The notes under the pieces: model-generated
What the model was told of the DNA's origin: nothing
Databases searched by the model: none
The model's input: only the letters and a program-made list of their open reading frames with translations
From: Verrucomicrobium sp. BvORR034
GTDB taxonomy: Bacteria; Verrucomicrobiota; Verrucomicrobiia; Verrucomicrobiales; Verrucomicrobiaceae
DNA length: 51,559 nt
Assembly: GCF_000739635.1 (NCBI RefSeq)
Contig: NZ_BATQ01000018.1
Span: 1 to 51,559, forward strand
Reading direction: 5' to 3'
In this document: positions 16,138 through 24,423 of the stretch, piece after piece
How positions within the stretch are numbered: position 1 is the stretch's first letter
Layout of the letters: the number at the start of each line of letters is the position of its first letter
Translations under genes and position numbers: made by a program

Positions 16138-17599
16138 CAACGCAGTCCCTGTCGTCATCCTTGTTTTGCTGGGGTGCTTTGCCGTCTGGTGCCTCTCCAG
16201 CATCATCGGCCGTCGCTTCTCGGCGGGCAATGCCTATCCCCCTTATTCCTCACTGCGCAGTGATCCTCTGGGATCGCGGGTGCTGTTTGAGTCCCTTGAC
16301 CGTCTGGATGGCACACAAGCACTGCGCAACTACCGCAGCCTCGACAAGCTCGAGGGCGGCCCCGGCCAGACCCTCATGCTGCTGCGCCTGACCCCGGAGG
16401 TGTTTGCTTCCAGGGAGTTCAATGGCAAGGACGTGCAGGCCTTTGCCGCCCGCGGCGGCCGGGTGGTGATCACGCTGGACGGCCAGGTCGGCAACTGGAA
16501 GGAGATGGAGAATCGCGTGGACAAGCGGCGCGATGAGAACGCCGAGCGACGCGAGCGCGAACAGCGGGAAGAGCGCCGGAAGGAAAGGGAGAAGAAGCGG
16601 GAACGCGAGCAGGCTGCGAAAAAGGATGCTCCCGCTCAACCAGCAGACAAGAAGGGTGAGGATCAGCGCAAGCTTGAGGAGTTGAAGGAGCAAATGGCCT
16701 GGCTGCTGAAGTCGAGATCCTTGAAGGAGGTACTCGGTTTAACGGTGGACCGGCAGAACTTTGTCATGACGGCGAAGGGAGCGATTGAACTGGAGAAGTC
16801 CCCCCAACTGCCTTTGAAGGACGGCGAGCTGCCGGCGTGGTACAGCCGGACGTCCCTCAAGTTCGAGGAAATCCCCGAGAAAAAACCCGCATTGGATGAC
16901 AAGGCGGAGGATAAGGGGGAAGACAAGGCGGAAGCCGGGAACAAGGACGAGGAGAAAGACGAAAAGCCGGTGTCCACCTCCGACCGCTGGACGGCCCTTG
17001 CCGCGGCTAATGGTTCCATCATGATTGCGGAGCAACGCATCGGCCAGGGGAGCGTGGTGGTGGCCACGGACAGCTACTTTGCCAGCAATGAAGCTCTGCT
17101 GAAGGAGCGGGCCCCGCAGTTCCTGGCCTGGCTAGTAGGCCCCTCGCGTGAAGTGATCTTTGACGAGTTTCATCTGGGCACGGTGGAGACTCCCGGCATC
17201 ATGACGCTCGCCCGTCGTCTGCACCTTCAGGGCCTCTTCATCGGTGGTCTGGTTCTGTTCGGCCTTTTCATCTGGCAGAGCAGCTCCAGCCTGGTGCCTG
17301 CGGAGGATGTCGCGAGCAAGGAAGCGGAATCCGTGGTCTCCGGTCACGGAGCCACCGCAGGTTTGATCAGCCTGCTGCGGCGTGGTATTCCTCGCGGCCA
17401 GTTGCTCACCCGCTGCTTCGAGGTGTGGGAAAAATCCGCGCGCCAGACCGGGGCGGCAGCTTCACGCGTGGCTGCCGCGGAACAAGTGATGACGCCTGTG
17501 AAAGGCATCAAGCTCCCGGTTCGACAGGTGGCGGGTGTGTATCGCCAGATTTGTGAAGCCGTGCACACCGGGCCCCGTCGCAAGCAGGGTGGTGCGTAA
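16127..17599 (+). CDS. DUF4350 domain membrane protein
   Basis: 490 residues. A signal-anchor helix lies at about 8-27. The following domain (about 30-120 and 285-355) has the DUF4350 features LGSRVLFESL and a conserved VIFDEFHLG before a second membrane helix (about 366-385). Between the halves are two highly charged inserts: Arg/Glu/Lys-rich at about 130-185, likely coiled coil, and Lys/Glu/Asp-rich at about 255-285. These inserts are longer than I expect for this family. The C-terminal cytoplasmic part is about 100 residues. It overlaps the DUF4129 gene by 11 bp, and its stop lies 3 bp from the end of the convergent serine-hydrolase gene. Confidence 0.82.
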   Translation: MQRNNAVPVVILVLLGCFAVWCLSSIIGRRFSAGNAYPPYSSLRSDPLGSRVLFESLDRLDGTQALRNYRSLDKLEGGPGQTLMLLRLTPEVFASREFNGKDVQAFAARGGRVVITLDGQVGNWKEMENRVDKRRDENAERREREQREERRKEREKKREREQAAKKDAPAQPADKKGEDQRKLEELKEQMAWLLKSRSLKEVLGLTVDRQNFVMTAKGAIELEKSPQLPLKDGELPAWYSRTSLKFEEIPEKKPALDDKAEDKGEDKAEAGNKDEEKDEKPVSTSDRWTALAAANGSIMIAEQRIGQGSVVVATDSYFASNEALLKERAPQFLAWLVGPSREVIFDEFHLGTVETPGIMTLARRLHLQGLFIGGLVLFGLFIWQSSSSLVPAEDVASKEAESVVSGHGATAGLISLLRRGIPRGQLLTRCFEVWEKSARQTGAAASRVAAAEQVMTPVKGIKLPVRQVAGVYRQICEAVHTGPRRKQGGA

Positions 17600-17602
17600 G
17601 TT

Positions 17603-18793
17603 TCAGAGGCCCGCTCCGCCCGTCAGCACATACCCTGCGGCCTGGGCGGAGAGCGTGCCCATCCGCTCATAGATGGAAAGGATGTTGGTGCGCCCTTTGG
17701 TGCCGTGCAGCCGGCTGGAAAGGAAGATGTAGAAACTGCCGGATGCCGGATCGATCCAGAGACACGTGCCGGTGAATCCCGTGTGGCCGTAGGAACCATC
17801 AGGAAACAACATGCCCCGGGGGCGGCTGTAGCTGGAGTTCAGATCCCAGCCAAGCCCCCGCTGGTCGGCCATGGCGGGCGGCGATTGCACAGAGGTCATC
17901 AGTTGTACCGTCTCCGGGCGCAAGACCCTGGCACCCTCCAGCTCCCCCTGCCGCAGCATCATGCGCGCGTATCTGGCCAGATCACCGATGGTGCTGAACA
18001 GCCCGGCATGACCCGTCACCCCGCCCATGCGACGGGAGGTGGGATCGTGCACGACGCCACGGAGGAGCTGGCCGTTCTCGTCATTTTCCGTGGGGGCGAT
18101 GCGTGGTTTCAGCGCATCTCCCGGCACATACGTGGTGTCCTTCATCCGCAGGGGATCAAAGACATGCTGTCTGGCAAACTGGTCCAGTGGCTGTTTGGCC
18201 ACGCGGCTCACCAGCTCTCCCAGCAGCAGGAAATTGATGTCACTGTAGCGGAACTCGGCATCTGGGAGATGAAACGGCTCCGTGGTAGTGATCAGTTGAA
18301 ACCCGGCCGCCCAGCCCGTCCAGGGCGGGTTGAGTGGGATGCCTGGTCGCAGTCCCGAGGTGTGGGTCATCAGTTGTTTGACCGTGATGAACTCCCGGCC
18401 GCTCCCGGTGAATTCCGGCAAGTGGCGGCAGACCCGGTCATTGATGTCCAGCTTGCCCTGTTCATACAGCAGCATCACCGATGGTGCCGTGGCCACCACT
18501 TTGGTAAGCGAAGCGAGGTCGAAAATCGTGTCCGCGGTCAGCGGCTCCACGGCCGGGACGCGGGCTCGCGATCCGTGAAAGCCCGATGCCACGACGCCTT
18601 GCCTCTCGATCCACCATTCGGCACCAGGGAGCTGTCGGTTTTTAACGGCATCTTCCACCATTGCCTGAATCTCCGCGAGGCGTCCGCGTACCAGCGGCTG
18701 GGGGGTGGGAGACGCCGGAAGCGCCCACGCCTGGCTCCAGGGGGCCAGGGCGGCAGTCTGAAGCCAGCGGCGGCGACTGAACGGCATCGGCAA
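17603..18793 (-). CDS. Tat-exported serine hydrolase (class C beta-lactamase fold)
   Basis: 396 residues. The N-terminus carries a twin-arginine signal (SRRRWLQTAA, cut near WALPA at about residue 27). The beta-lactamase/DD-peptidase fold motifs are present: S95-LT-K98 (nucleophile and base), Y183-S-D (the YxN/YSD element) and GHTG near residue 340. This group includes esterases, D-aminopeptidases and penicillin-binding-protein-like enzymes, so the substrate is uncertain; an antibiotic-degrading role is not implied. It is convergent with the DUF4350 gene. The start at 18793 gives a complete Tat signal. Confidence 0.88.
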   Translation of the reverse strand: MPMPFSRRRWLQTAALAPWSQAWALPASPTPQPLVRGRLAEIQAMVEDAVKNRQLPGAEWWIERQGVVASGFHGSRARVPAVEPLTADTIFDLASLTKVVATAPSVMLLYEQGKLDINDRVCRHLPEFTGSGREFITVKQLMTHTSGLRPGIPLNPPWTGWAAGFQLITTTEPFHLPDAEFRYSDINFLLLGELVSRVAKQPLDQFARQHVFDPLRMKDTTYVPGDALKPRIAPTENDENGQLLRGVVHDPTSRRMGGVTGHAGLFSTIGDLARYARMMLRQGELEGARVLRPETVQLMTSVQSPPAMADQRGLGWDLNSSYSRPRGMLFPDGSYGHTGFTGTCLWIDPASGSFYIFLSSRLHGTKGRTNILSIYERMGTLSAQAAGYVLTGGAGL

Positions 18794-18942
18794 ATTCTAA
18801 CGGGAAATTCCGGGAAGGGAATCCTTGTCTGAAATTTTCGCAGGGCGTCCGCCTGGCGGTGTCGGGTGGAACAGATGTTCTATGGTGGCTGCTCCCGGCG
18901 TGGGCTAGCATGACTGCCGCAGAGTTGCGGACACTGGTGAAA

Positions 18943-20598
18943 ATGATGTCGATGCCCCGGCCTTCGGTCTGGCTGGCCATGGTGGCTGGTTTGTTCTGCC
19001 ATGCCTTGCCGCTGCCAGCAGAAGACGTCGCGGTGTGGCAATGGTCTGCTCCGGTAGAGGGGATCGTTTCCCCTGAGACTCAAGCCGCTCCCCGCGTCTA
19101 TCTGTGGATCCCGCCGACCTGTCAGAAGCTGCGGGGCGTGTTGCTGGGGCAGCACAACATGGAGGAGGAGCCCATCCTGGAGCACCCCGGATTTCGCAAA
19201 GCGCTGGCAGACTTGCAGTTCGCCGCCGTCTGGATCACTCCACCACTGGGCCTGGACCTCCAGGCGGATACGGTCTTGGGTGGGAGGTTCGAGGGATTTC
19301 TCAGCGCCTTGGGCGCGATGTCCGGGCACACCGAGCTGAGCACGGTGCCTGTGGTCCCCATTGGACACTCGGCTGCGGCCTCCTTTCCCTGGTCCTTTGC
19401 TGCCTGGAAGCCAGAGCGGACTCTGGCGGCCATTTCCATCAGCGGGCAGTGGCCGTACGCCACGAATCCTGGCATTCCCAAACTGTCAGGGGATGCCCTC
19501 AACGGAGTGCCGGGGCTGGTGACTCTAGGAGAGTATGAATGGGCCTCGGATCGGGCGGGAGAGGGCCTCAAACAACGTCGCGCACATTCCCGGCTGCCGC
19601 TCACCTTTCTGGCGGAGCCGGGGGGCGGGCACTTCGATGTCTCCGAGGCCAAGGTGGAGTTCTTGGCGTTCTATCTGCAAAAGGCGGCTCAGTATCGCTT
19701 GCCGATTAAAGAAGGGCAGCCTCTGGTGGCACTGGATCCCAGTCGCGAGGGGTGGCTGGTGGAACGCTGGCGACGTGATCAATCTCGCAAGTCAGCGGCT
19801 GATCCAGTGGCTCAGTACAACGGGGATCGTGAGCAGGCGTTCTGGTGCTTCGACCAGGAAACCGCTCAGAGAATCGAGGCCTTCGGTCACGAGCGCGAGA
19901 ACAAAAAAGCCCAACTGGTGGGCTATGAGCAAGCTGGCGTCACGGCGGGGCAGGACAAGAACACTCATCAGCAGGTCACCTTGCCGTTCTTACCTGAACC
20001 AGATGGCGTCACCTTCAAGCTGCGCGGCACTTTCCTTGATTCCGTGCCAGAGGGGAGACCTGTTAAATGGACCCAGCTTCCCGCTGGTGCGGAGATCGGT
20101 CATGCCTCCAGTGGTGGGCCAGTTGTCATCCAGAGAATCTGCGGCCCGGTGACCCAACTCGGCCCCGAGACTTTTCAAATTGCCTTTGGGCGGCTTGGTT
20201 TCGACAACCCACGCCGTTCGGGGGAAATCTGGCTGCAGGCAAGCCATCCGGGAGATGGAGAGTACAAACGCGCCGTGCAGCAGGCGCTTCTGAAGATCCC
20301 GGTGCGCAACACTTCCGGCCCTGCCCAGCGCATCACCTTTGCCCCGCTTTCCAATCAAAAGTCCGAAACAACCACGGTGCCCCTGATGGCCACCGCAGAC
20401 TCCGGAGAGAAGGTGCGATTCTATGTGCGCGAGGGGCCCGCCTGGGTGGACGGGGACACCCTGCATCTCACCCCGCTGCCACCCCGCGCCCGGTTTCCGG
20501 TGAAGGTCACCGTGGTGGCCTGGCAGTGGGGCCGGTCTATCGAACCCAAACTCCAGAGCGCCGAGCCGTTGGAGCGGTCTTTTGAAGTGGTGCGTTAG
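18943..20598 (+). CDS. Secreted alpha/beta-hydrolase-like protein
   Basis: 551 residues. The signal peptide is within the first 26 residues (SVWLAMVAGLFCHALPLPAED). The N-terminal half (about 35-275) resembles an alpha/beta hydrolase: VLLGQHNMEEEP, a nucleophile-elbow-like IGHSAAAS (S143), and a possible catalytic His in GGGHFDVSE near residue 260. The C-terminal 250 residues contain beta-rich segments of unknown type. It may be an exported esterase or a degenerate homologue. ATG 18943 is chosen because the signal peptide follows it directly; ATG 18946 and 18952 are equally possible, and the open frame to 18859 adds sequence before the signal. Confidence 0.7.
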   Translation: MMSMPRPSVWLAMVAGLFCHALPLPAEDVAVWQWSAPVEGIVSPETQAAPRVYLWIPPTCQKLRGVLLGQHNMEEEPILEHPGFRKALADLQFAAVWITPPLGLDLQADTVLGGRFEGFLSALGAMSGHTELSTVPVVPIGHSAAASFPWSFAAWKPERTLAAISISGQWPYATNPGIPKLSGDALNGVPGLVTLGEYEWASDRAGEGLKQRRAHSRLPLTFLAEPGGGHFDVSEAKVEFLAFYLQKAAQYRLPIKEGQPLVALDPSREGWLVERWRRDQSRKSAADPVAQYNGDREQAFWCFDQETAQRIEAFGHERENKKAQLVGYEQAGVTAGQDKNTHQQVTLPFLPEPDGVTFKLRGTFLDSVPEGRPVKWTQLPAGAEIGHASSGGPVVIQRICGPVTQLGPETFQIAFGRLGFDNPRRSGEIWLQASHPGDGEYKRAVQQALLKIPVRNTSGPAQRITFAPLSNQKSETTTVPLMATADSGEKVRFYVREGPAWVDGDTLHLTPLPPRARFPVKVTVVAWQWGRSIEPKLQSAEPLERSFEVVR

Positions 20599-20683
20599 TT
20601 GCTGTCAGGCTGGCAAATGAGGATTCCTCGGCGGTCGCAGGTTGCGCGTGACGGTGGGTGGGATAAAGAAATCCCTCCGTCGT

Positions 20684-23353
20684 ATGAAGCCCGCCGCCCC
20701 CTCCAATTCCCCGGCCCCATCCGCCACAGACAAGGTGCGCAGCCTGTTGAGTGCCAAGCAGTGGCGCAAAGCTCGTGATGAGGCGAAGCAGGGTTGCAAA
20801 GCAGACAAAGCGACATTCCTGCCGTTGTTGATTGAGGCCAATACGGGGTTGGCCTTGGAGATGATCTCCAAGAAGCAGATTTCGGAAGCGGAACAGGTGA
20901 TTTCCTACCTCGCAACGATCGCTCCCAAGGAGATCGTCGATTTACTGAAGAAGGAAATTGTCGCGCAAAAGGAGAGCCTGGCGGGAGCGACTCCTGCCCC
21001 ACCGCAGGCTTCCGCATCGGTTCGCCTTCCCACATTGGATGAGGTGACAGCACTGGCCTCAAAACTCAGTTCAGGAGAGGAGATTGCTTCTTCTGATTGG
21101 AACCGTATTGATGCCTGGGTGGCAGAGGCGCTGTCGAGGAGTCTCCCGACCCTGAAGGAGGGTTCCTCCCAGATTCTTCAGGATTTGATTGCGATAGGGC
21201 GCGCAGTGGAGGCCGTGGGCAACGGTGACTTTCCCGCAGCGCAGGATCTCTTGCGTCCTCTGTCGCTGAAGTCTGCGTTGCAGCATTGGAAGTCGTTCCT
21301 GCGGGCGGTCGTCTTCACGCACCAGGGAGAGAACGAAAAAGCCATCAAAGGATTCAGCACGCTGACGGCTTCCGCGTTGCTGACCAAGGCCTCAGTGCCT
21401 TACCTCTCCCTATTGAAGGCACCGGCGGCGGAGGGTGCCAAGCCGTCTGATGAGCAGCTTGCATTTGGCCTCCTCGCTCTGACGGGAGGGGACCCCGGGT
21501 GGGCCCCTTCCGTGGCAAAGGCGGAATCTCACTGGATCAAAGGCGAAGCGTCCCGCGCGTATCATGCTCTGCGCAATGGCGCGAAAGGCAAGTTTCCGAC
21601 CATTGTTCCGAATGTGGCCGGCACGCTCACGGATCAGGTGTTTGCCACCGGGGAGCTAAGTGATGATCGGCGGGATCAACTGCTGGTTGCAGTTTTGGAT
21701 GACCTGCCAAAGGCGCTTGTCCGTCCCAAGGAGGCCTTGGCCTTGCTGCGGAGTGTCATGTTGAACTTGGACTTCCTGAAGGAAACTGACATTCCGACGG
21801 TTTTCGAGACCTATGTTCGGGTCTGGAAGGCCGAGGGAGGGTTGTCGCCTGAGACTGAGGCTCTGGCCCGGGTATGGATGGCAGAGAAGTGGGCGGATGA
21901 GGCCATGGTGCCATCGCAGATTCCCGGTCAATTTAGAATTCTGATGCGCAACCCCAAGGCTGCCCACGCCGAGTTTGAAAAGGCCATTCGGCTCCGGCCG
22001 GATTGGGTGAAGCCCTATCTGGGGTTGTGCCGGGTCTTGGAGAGGGTAGAGGGAGATTCTTTCAAGCGGCAGGAGCTTCTTGAAGGGATGTGCCAGCGGT
22101 TCGAGGAAGACAAGGGCGTGCTGGTGCTGGCTGCTGAGTTGGACCTGGAGTTGAAGAACTTCTCGAGGGCGCTGGCCAGTCTGGAGAAAGCGCTGCGGTT
22201 GGATCCCCTCGACACCCGTCTGCAGGAAGATGTGGTGTTTGCCAGGGCGGGTTACATCATAGATAGAGAGGGGAAAGCCTCTCCAGATGAATGGGCCGGT
22301 GTGGAACCTCTTTTGGTGAACGAGGCCAAGGTCCAGACGCGGTCCCGGTGGTGCATGCGGTTAATCCAAGGGGCAGGCCATCAACGGGGCAGCTTCGCGG
22401 CGGTCCGTGAAGAGGGCATAGCCCTGGCACCCCATCCTCTGGTGGCGGTCTATTTCGAGCAGATGTTCTGCATTTGCTTCGTTTTACCTGCGCCCAAGGA
22501 CAACGCCGCGCGCTGGAAGGCGGCGCTCCCTACTGTGAAGTCTGAAACCATCATCCAGTTGCTGGATGTCTTTGAGTATTGGGTCTTGCGACGCAAGTCT
22601 CCCGGCACGATGGGGCAGCTTCGGAAGCCTCTGGAGGCTGCCATGTCAGCAGTGAAATTTAAAACGGAGTCCCCCGAAGCCGTGCTGAGACTGGCTGATG
22701 CCCTGGTGTCGCACGTGACCAGAGACAAGAAGGATGACAAGTTCAAGGAGCTGTGCGACTACCTGATTTTCCTCCTGCACAAGCGTTTCCTTTCGAAAGA
22801 GCACAGGCCAAAAGCAGACCCTCGCTTGAGACTTGCTGTAGCTGTCCTGGACGATTTGCGTTGTTTCAGCGGAACGGTTTACGAGCCGGAATTTTATCTG
22901 GAACAGCTGGCGAACGATGCCACTGCGGCAGGTCTGCCGGTGGTGGCTGAGAGGGCTCGCAAGCTGCGGCACAAGGTGGAGGAGCTTCACTCCAAAAGAA
23001 GGGGAGGCTTTGACGATCCGATATTCGAGGTCATTCCGTCAGGACCGGACGGCTATGAGGATGACGGGGGGCTTTCCAATGACGACATCCGTGGGTTTAT
23101 GGATATCATCCTCCAGATCAAGGGTACCCATCCACGCGATGTTGCCGCCTTCCGGAAGCGGGTGATCAAAGAGGGCGTGATACCGGTCGAGATGTTTGAC
23201 TTGCTGGTTGACTTCGCCAAGCATAGCTCAGACGAGGAACTCGCCGAAATCATGATGGGTGGGGACGACGATGAAGATGAGTCCGACCCTCTGCCCAGCA
23301 AGCCGAAGGGGCGTGGAAAGGTCGCCCATCCTGACCAGCTCGACTTGTTCTAA
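20684..23353 (+). CDS. Large TPR-like protein, first gene of an Hsp70 operon
   Basis: 889 residues, almost entirely helical. TPR-like helix pairs are clearest at about 430-530 (AHAEFEKAIRLRPDWVKPYL, and FSRALASLEKALRLDPLDTR). The C-terminal region has an acidic stretch (DDDEDESD) and ends in DQLDLF. QLDLF is a perfect match to the consensus of bacterial sliding-clamp-binding peptides, although this may be chance. The next gene, a J-like protein, starts 23 bp downstream. The role is probably as an adaptor or client-recruiting factor for the downstream Hsp70 (inference). ATG 20684 (MKPAAPSNSPAPS) is preferred over 20642. Confidence 0.72.
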   Translation: MKPAAPSNSPAPSATDKVRSLLSAKQWRKARDEAKQGCKADKATFLPLLIEANTGLALEMISKKQISEAEQVISYLATIAPKEIVDLLKKEIVAQKESLAGATPAPPQASASVRLPTLDEVTALASKLSSGEEIASSDWNRIDAWVAEALSRSLPTLKEGSSQILQDLIAIGRAVEAVGNGDFPAAQDLLRPLSLKSALQHWKSFLRAVVFTHQGENEKAIKGFSTLTASALLTKASVPYLSLLKAPAAEGAKPSDEQLAFGLLALTGGDPGWAPSVAKAESHWIKGEASRAYHALRNGAKGKFPTIVPNVAGTLTDQVFATGELSDDRRDQLLVAVLDDLPKALVRPKEALALLRSVMLNLDFLKETDIPTVFETYVRVWKAEGGLSPETEALARVWMAEKWADEAMVPSQIPGQFRILMRNPKAAHAEFEKAIRLRPDWVKPYLGLCRVLERVEGDSFKRQELLEGMCQRFEEDKGVLVLAAELDLELKNFSRALASLEKALRLDPLDTRLQEDVVFARAGYIIDREGKASPDEWAGVEPLLVNEAKVQTRSRWCMRLIQGAGHQRGSFAAVREEGIALAPHPLVAVYFEQMFCICFVLPAPKDNAARWKAALPTVKSETIIQLLDVFEYWVLRRKSPGTMGQLRKPLEAAMSAVKFKTESPEAVLRLADALVSHVTRDKKDDKFKELCDYLIFLLHKRFLSKEHRPKADPRLRLAVAVLDDLRCFSGTVYEPEFYLEQLANDATAAGLPVVAERARKLRHKVEELHSKRRGGFDDPIFEVIPSGPDGYEDDGGLSNDDIRGFMDIILQIKGTHPRDVAAFRKRVIKEGVIPVEMFDLLVDFAKHSSDEELAEIMMGGDDDEDESDPLPSKPKGRGKVAHPDQLDLF

Positions 23354-23376
23354 ATCTTCCAACCCCCTGTTGACTC

Positions 23377-23679
23377 ATGAATCCCTATCTTGAACTGGGT
23401 GTCACCGAAAACGCGGGTGACGAGGAAATACGCCTCGCGTATGTGAAAGGCATCCAGACGCGTTCTCCAGAAAACGATCCGGAAGGTTTTCAGCTGCTGA
23501 ACGCGGCTTATGAACGCATCCGCACGTCTGAGCTGAGGGACATGTGGCGGCTTTTCCGGGACGCTGCCCCGGGGGCTTCGCTCTTGGATGCCCTGGCCCG
23601 CTACCTTCAACAACCCGGAGTGGCCCGGCCCATGCCCGCCGCCCAGTTCAAGCAGTACCTCCGTCTTTGTGCCAAATGA
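23377..23679 (+). CDS. J-domain-like protein lacking the HPD motif
   Basis: 100 residues. Residues 3-50 follow the J-domain helix pattern: NPYLELGVTENAGDEEIRLA, then YVKGIQTRS, then GFQLLNAAYERIRT. The HPD tripeptide that triggers Hsp70 ATP hydrolysis is absent; the equivalent loop reads RSPENDPEGF (about 29-38). The last 50 residues are a small helical extension. The position between a TPR gene and a grpE gene supports a co-chaperone role. The stop overlaps the start of the grpE gene (ATGA), which indicates translational coupling. Confidence 0.75.
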   Translation: MNPYLELGVTENAGDEEIRLAYVKGIQTRSPENDPEGFQLLNAAYERIRTSELRDMWRLFRDAAPGASLLDALARYLQQPGVARPMPAAQFKQYLRLCAK

Positions 23680-24401
23680 ATCCTTCTTTTCCCCTTCCTC
23701 ACGGATCCGATGTTGATCCGGAAAGTTCCTCTGCTGGTGTCGAGTGGAAGTCGGCCCTGCGTGCGGAGTTCGAAACCTGGCTTGAGTCTGTCGATCAATT
23801 GGCTGAGCCGGAGGCGGATGACATTGCAGCTGCTGAGGAGGCACCCAGCCTGAGATCCTTCTACGAGCAACTCACCACTGCAACCACGGAGTGGCGTCGC
23901 TCGGGGCGCCGCACGGCTGATGTGCTCGCCCGGCTGGGCGACTCGCTCTCCGCCCTGGGTGAGGAGACCCGCCAGTTGCGTTTGCAACGATCTCAGGAGG
24001 AGCAGGGAGATGCGCTCCCCTCAGACTGGTGTCTGGCGCTGATCGAGACGGCCGACAAGATCCGGCGCATCCAAACCGCTTTCGATAGCCCTCCTCAAGT
24101 GTCTCCCACCTGGTGGCCTTCCGCCCGTGCCGGCCTGCAGACCTGGCGCAATGCGTGGCAGGTCCAGGGCGAAGCCTTCGCGATTCTGTCCGGGCATGTG
24201 GACGGACAGTTGAGGAAGGCCGGGCTGGAAAGGATCGTCACTCAAGGCCGGATCCTTGACCCAGCCGTGATGACCGCCGTCAGCGTGACTGTGGACGGAT
24301 CGGTGCCCGATCAGACGGTGATCGAGGAAATATTACCCGGTTACCAGAGGGGCGGTCAGCTTGTCCGCGCCGCCCAGGTCCGGGTCTCCCGCTCCGCATA
24401 G
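23676..24401 (+). CDS. GrpE-type nucleotide exchange factor
   Basis: 241 residues. The N-terminal 100 residues are acidic and predicted helical, as expected for the GrpE stalk. The C-terminal beta domain has the GrpE landmarks: GRILDPAVMTAVSV (compare FDPxxMxAV), VPDQTVIEEILPGY, and LVRAAQVRV. GrpE proteins release ADP from Hsp70. It is divergent from canonical GrpE in the middle segment and may be specific to the Hsp70 encoded next. The start ATG 23676 overlaps the preceding stop. The gene ends 22 bp before the Hsp70 start. Confidence 0.82.
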   Translation: MNPSFPLPHGSDVDPESSSAGVEWKSALRAEFETWLESVDQLAEPEADDIAAAEEAPSLRSFYEQLTTATTEWRRSGRRTADVLARLGDSLSALGEETRQLRLQRSQEEQGDALPSDWCLALIETADKIRRIQTAFDSPPQVSPTWWPSARAGLQTWRNAWQVQGEAFAILSGHVDGQLRKAGLERIVTQGRILDPAVMTAVSVTVDGSVPDQTVIEEILPGYQRGGQLVRAAQVRVSRSA

Positions 24402-24423
24402 AACCCCTCAGGAAATTTACATC

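Noticed and set aside
17603-18793. Antibiotic-resistance beta-lactamase
   Set aside because: The SxxK/YxN fold is shared by many esterases and peptidases. Nothing in the sequence singles out a beta-lactamase.
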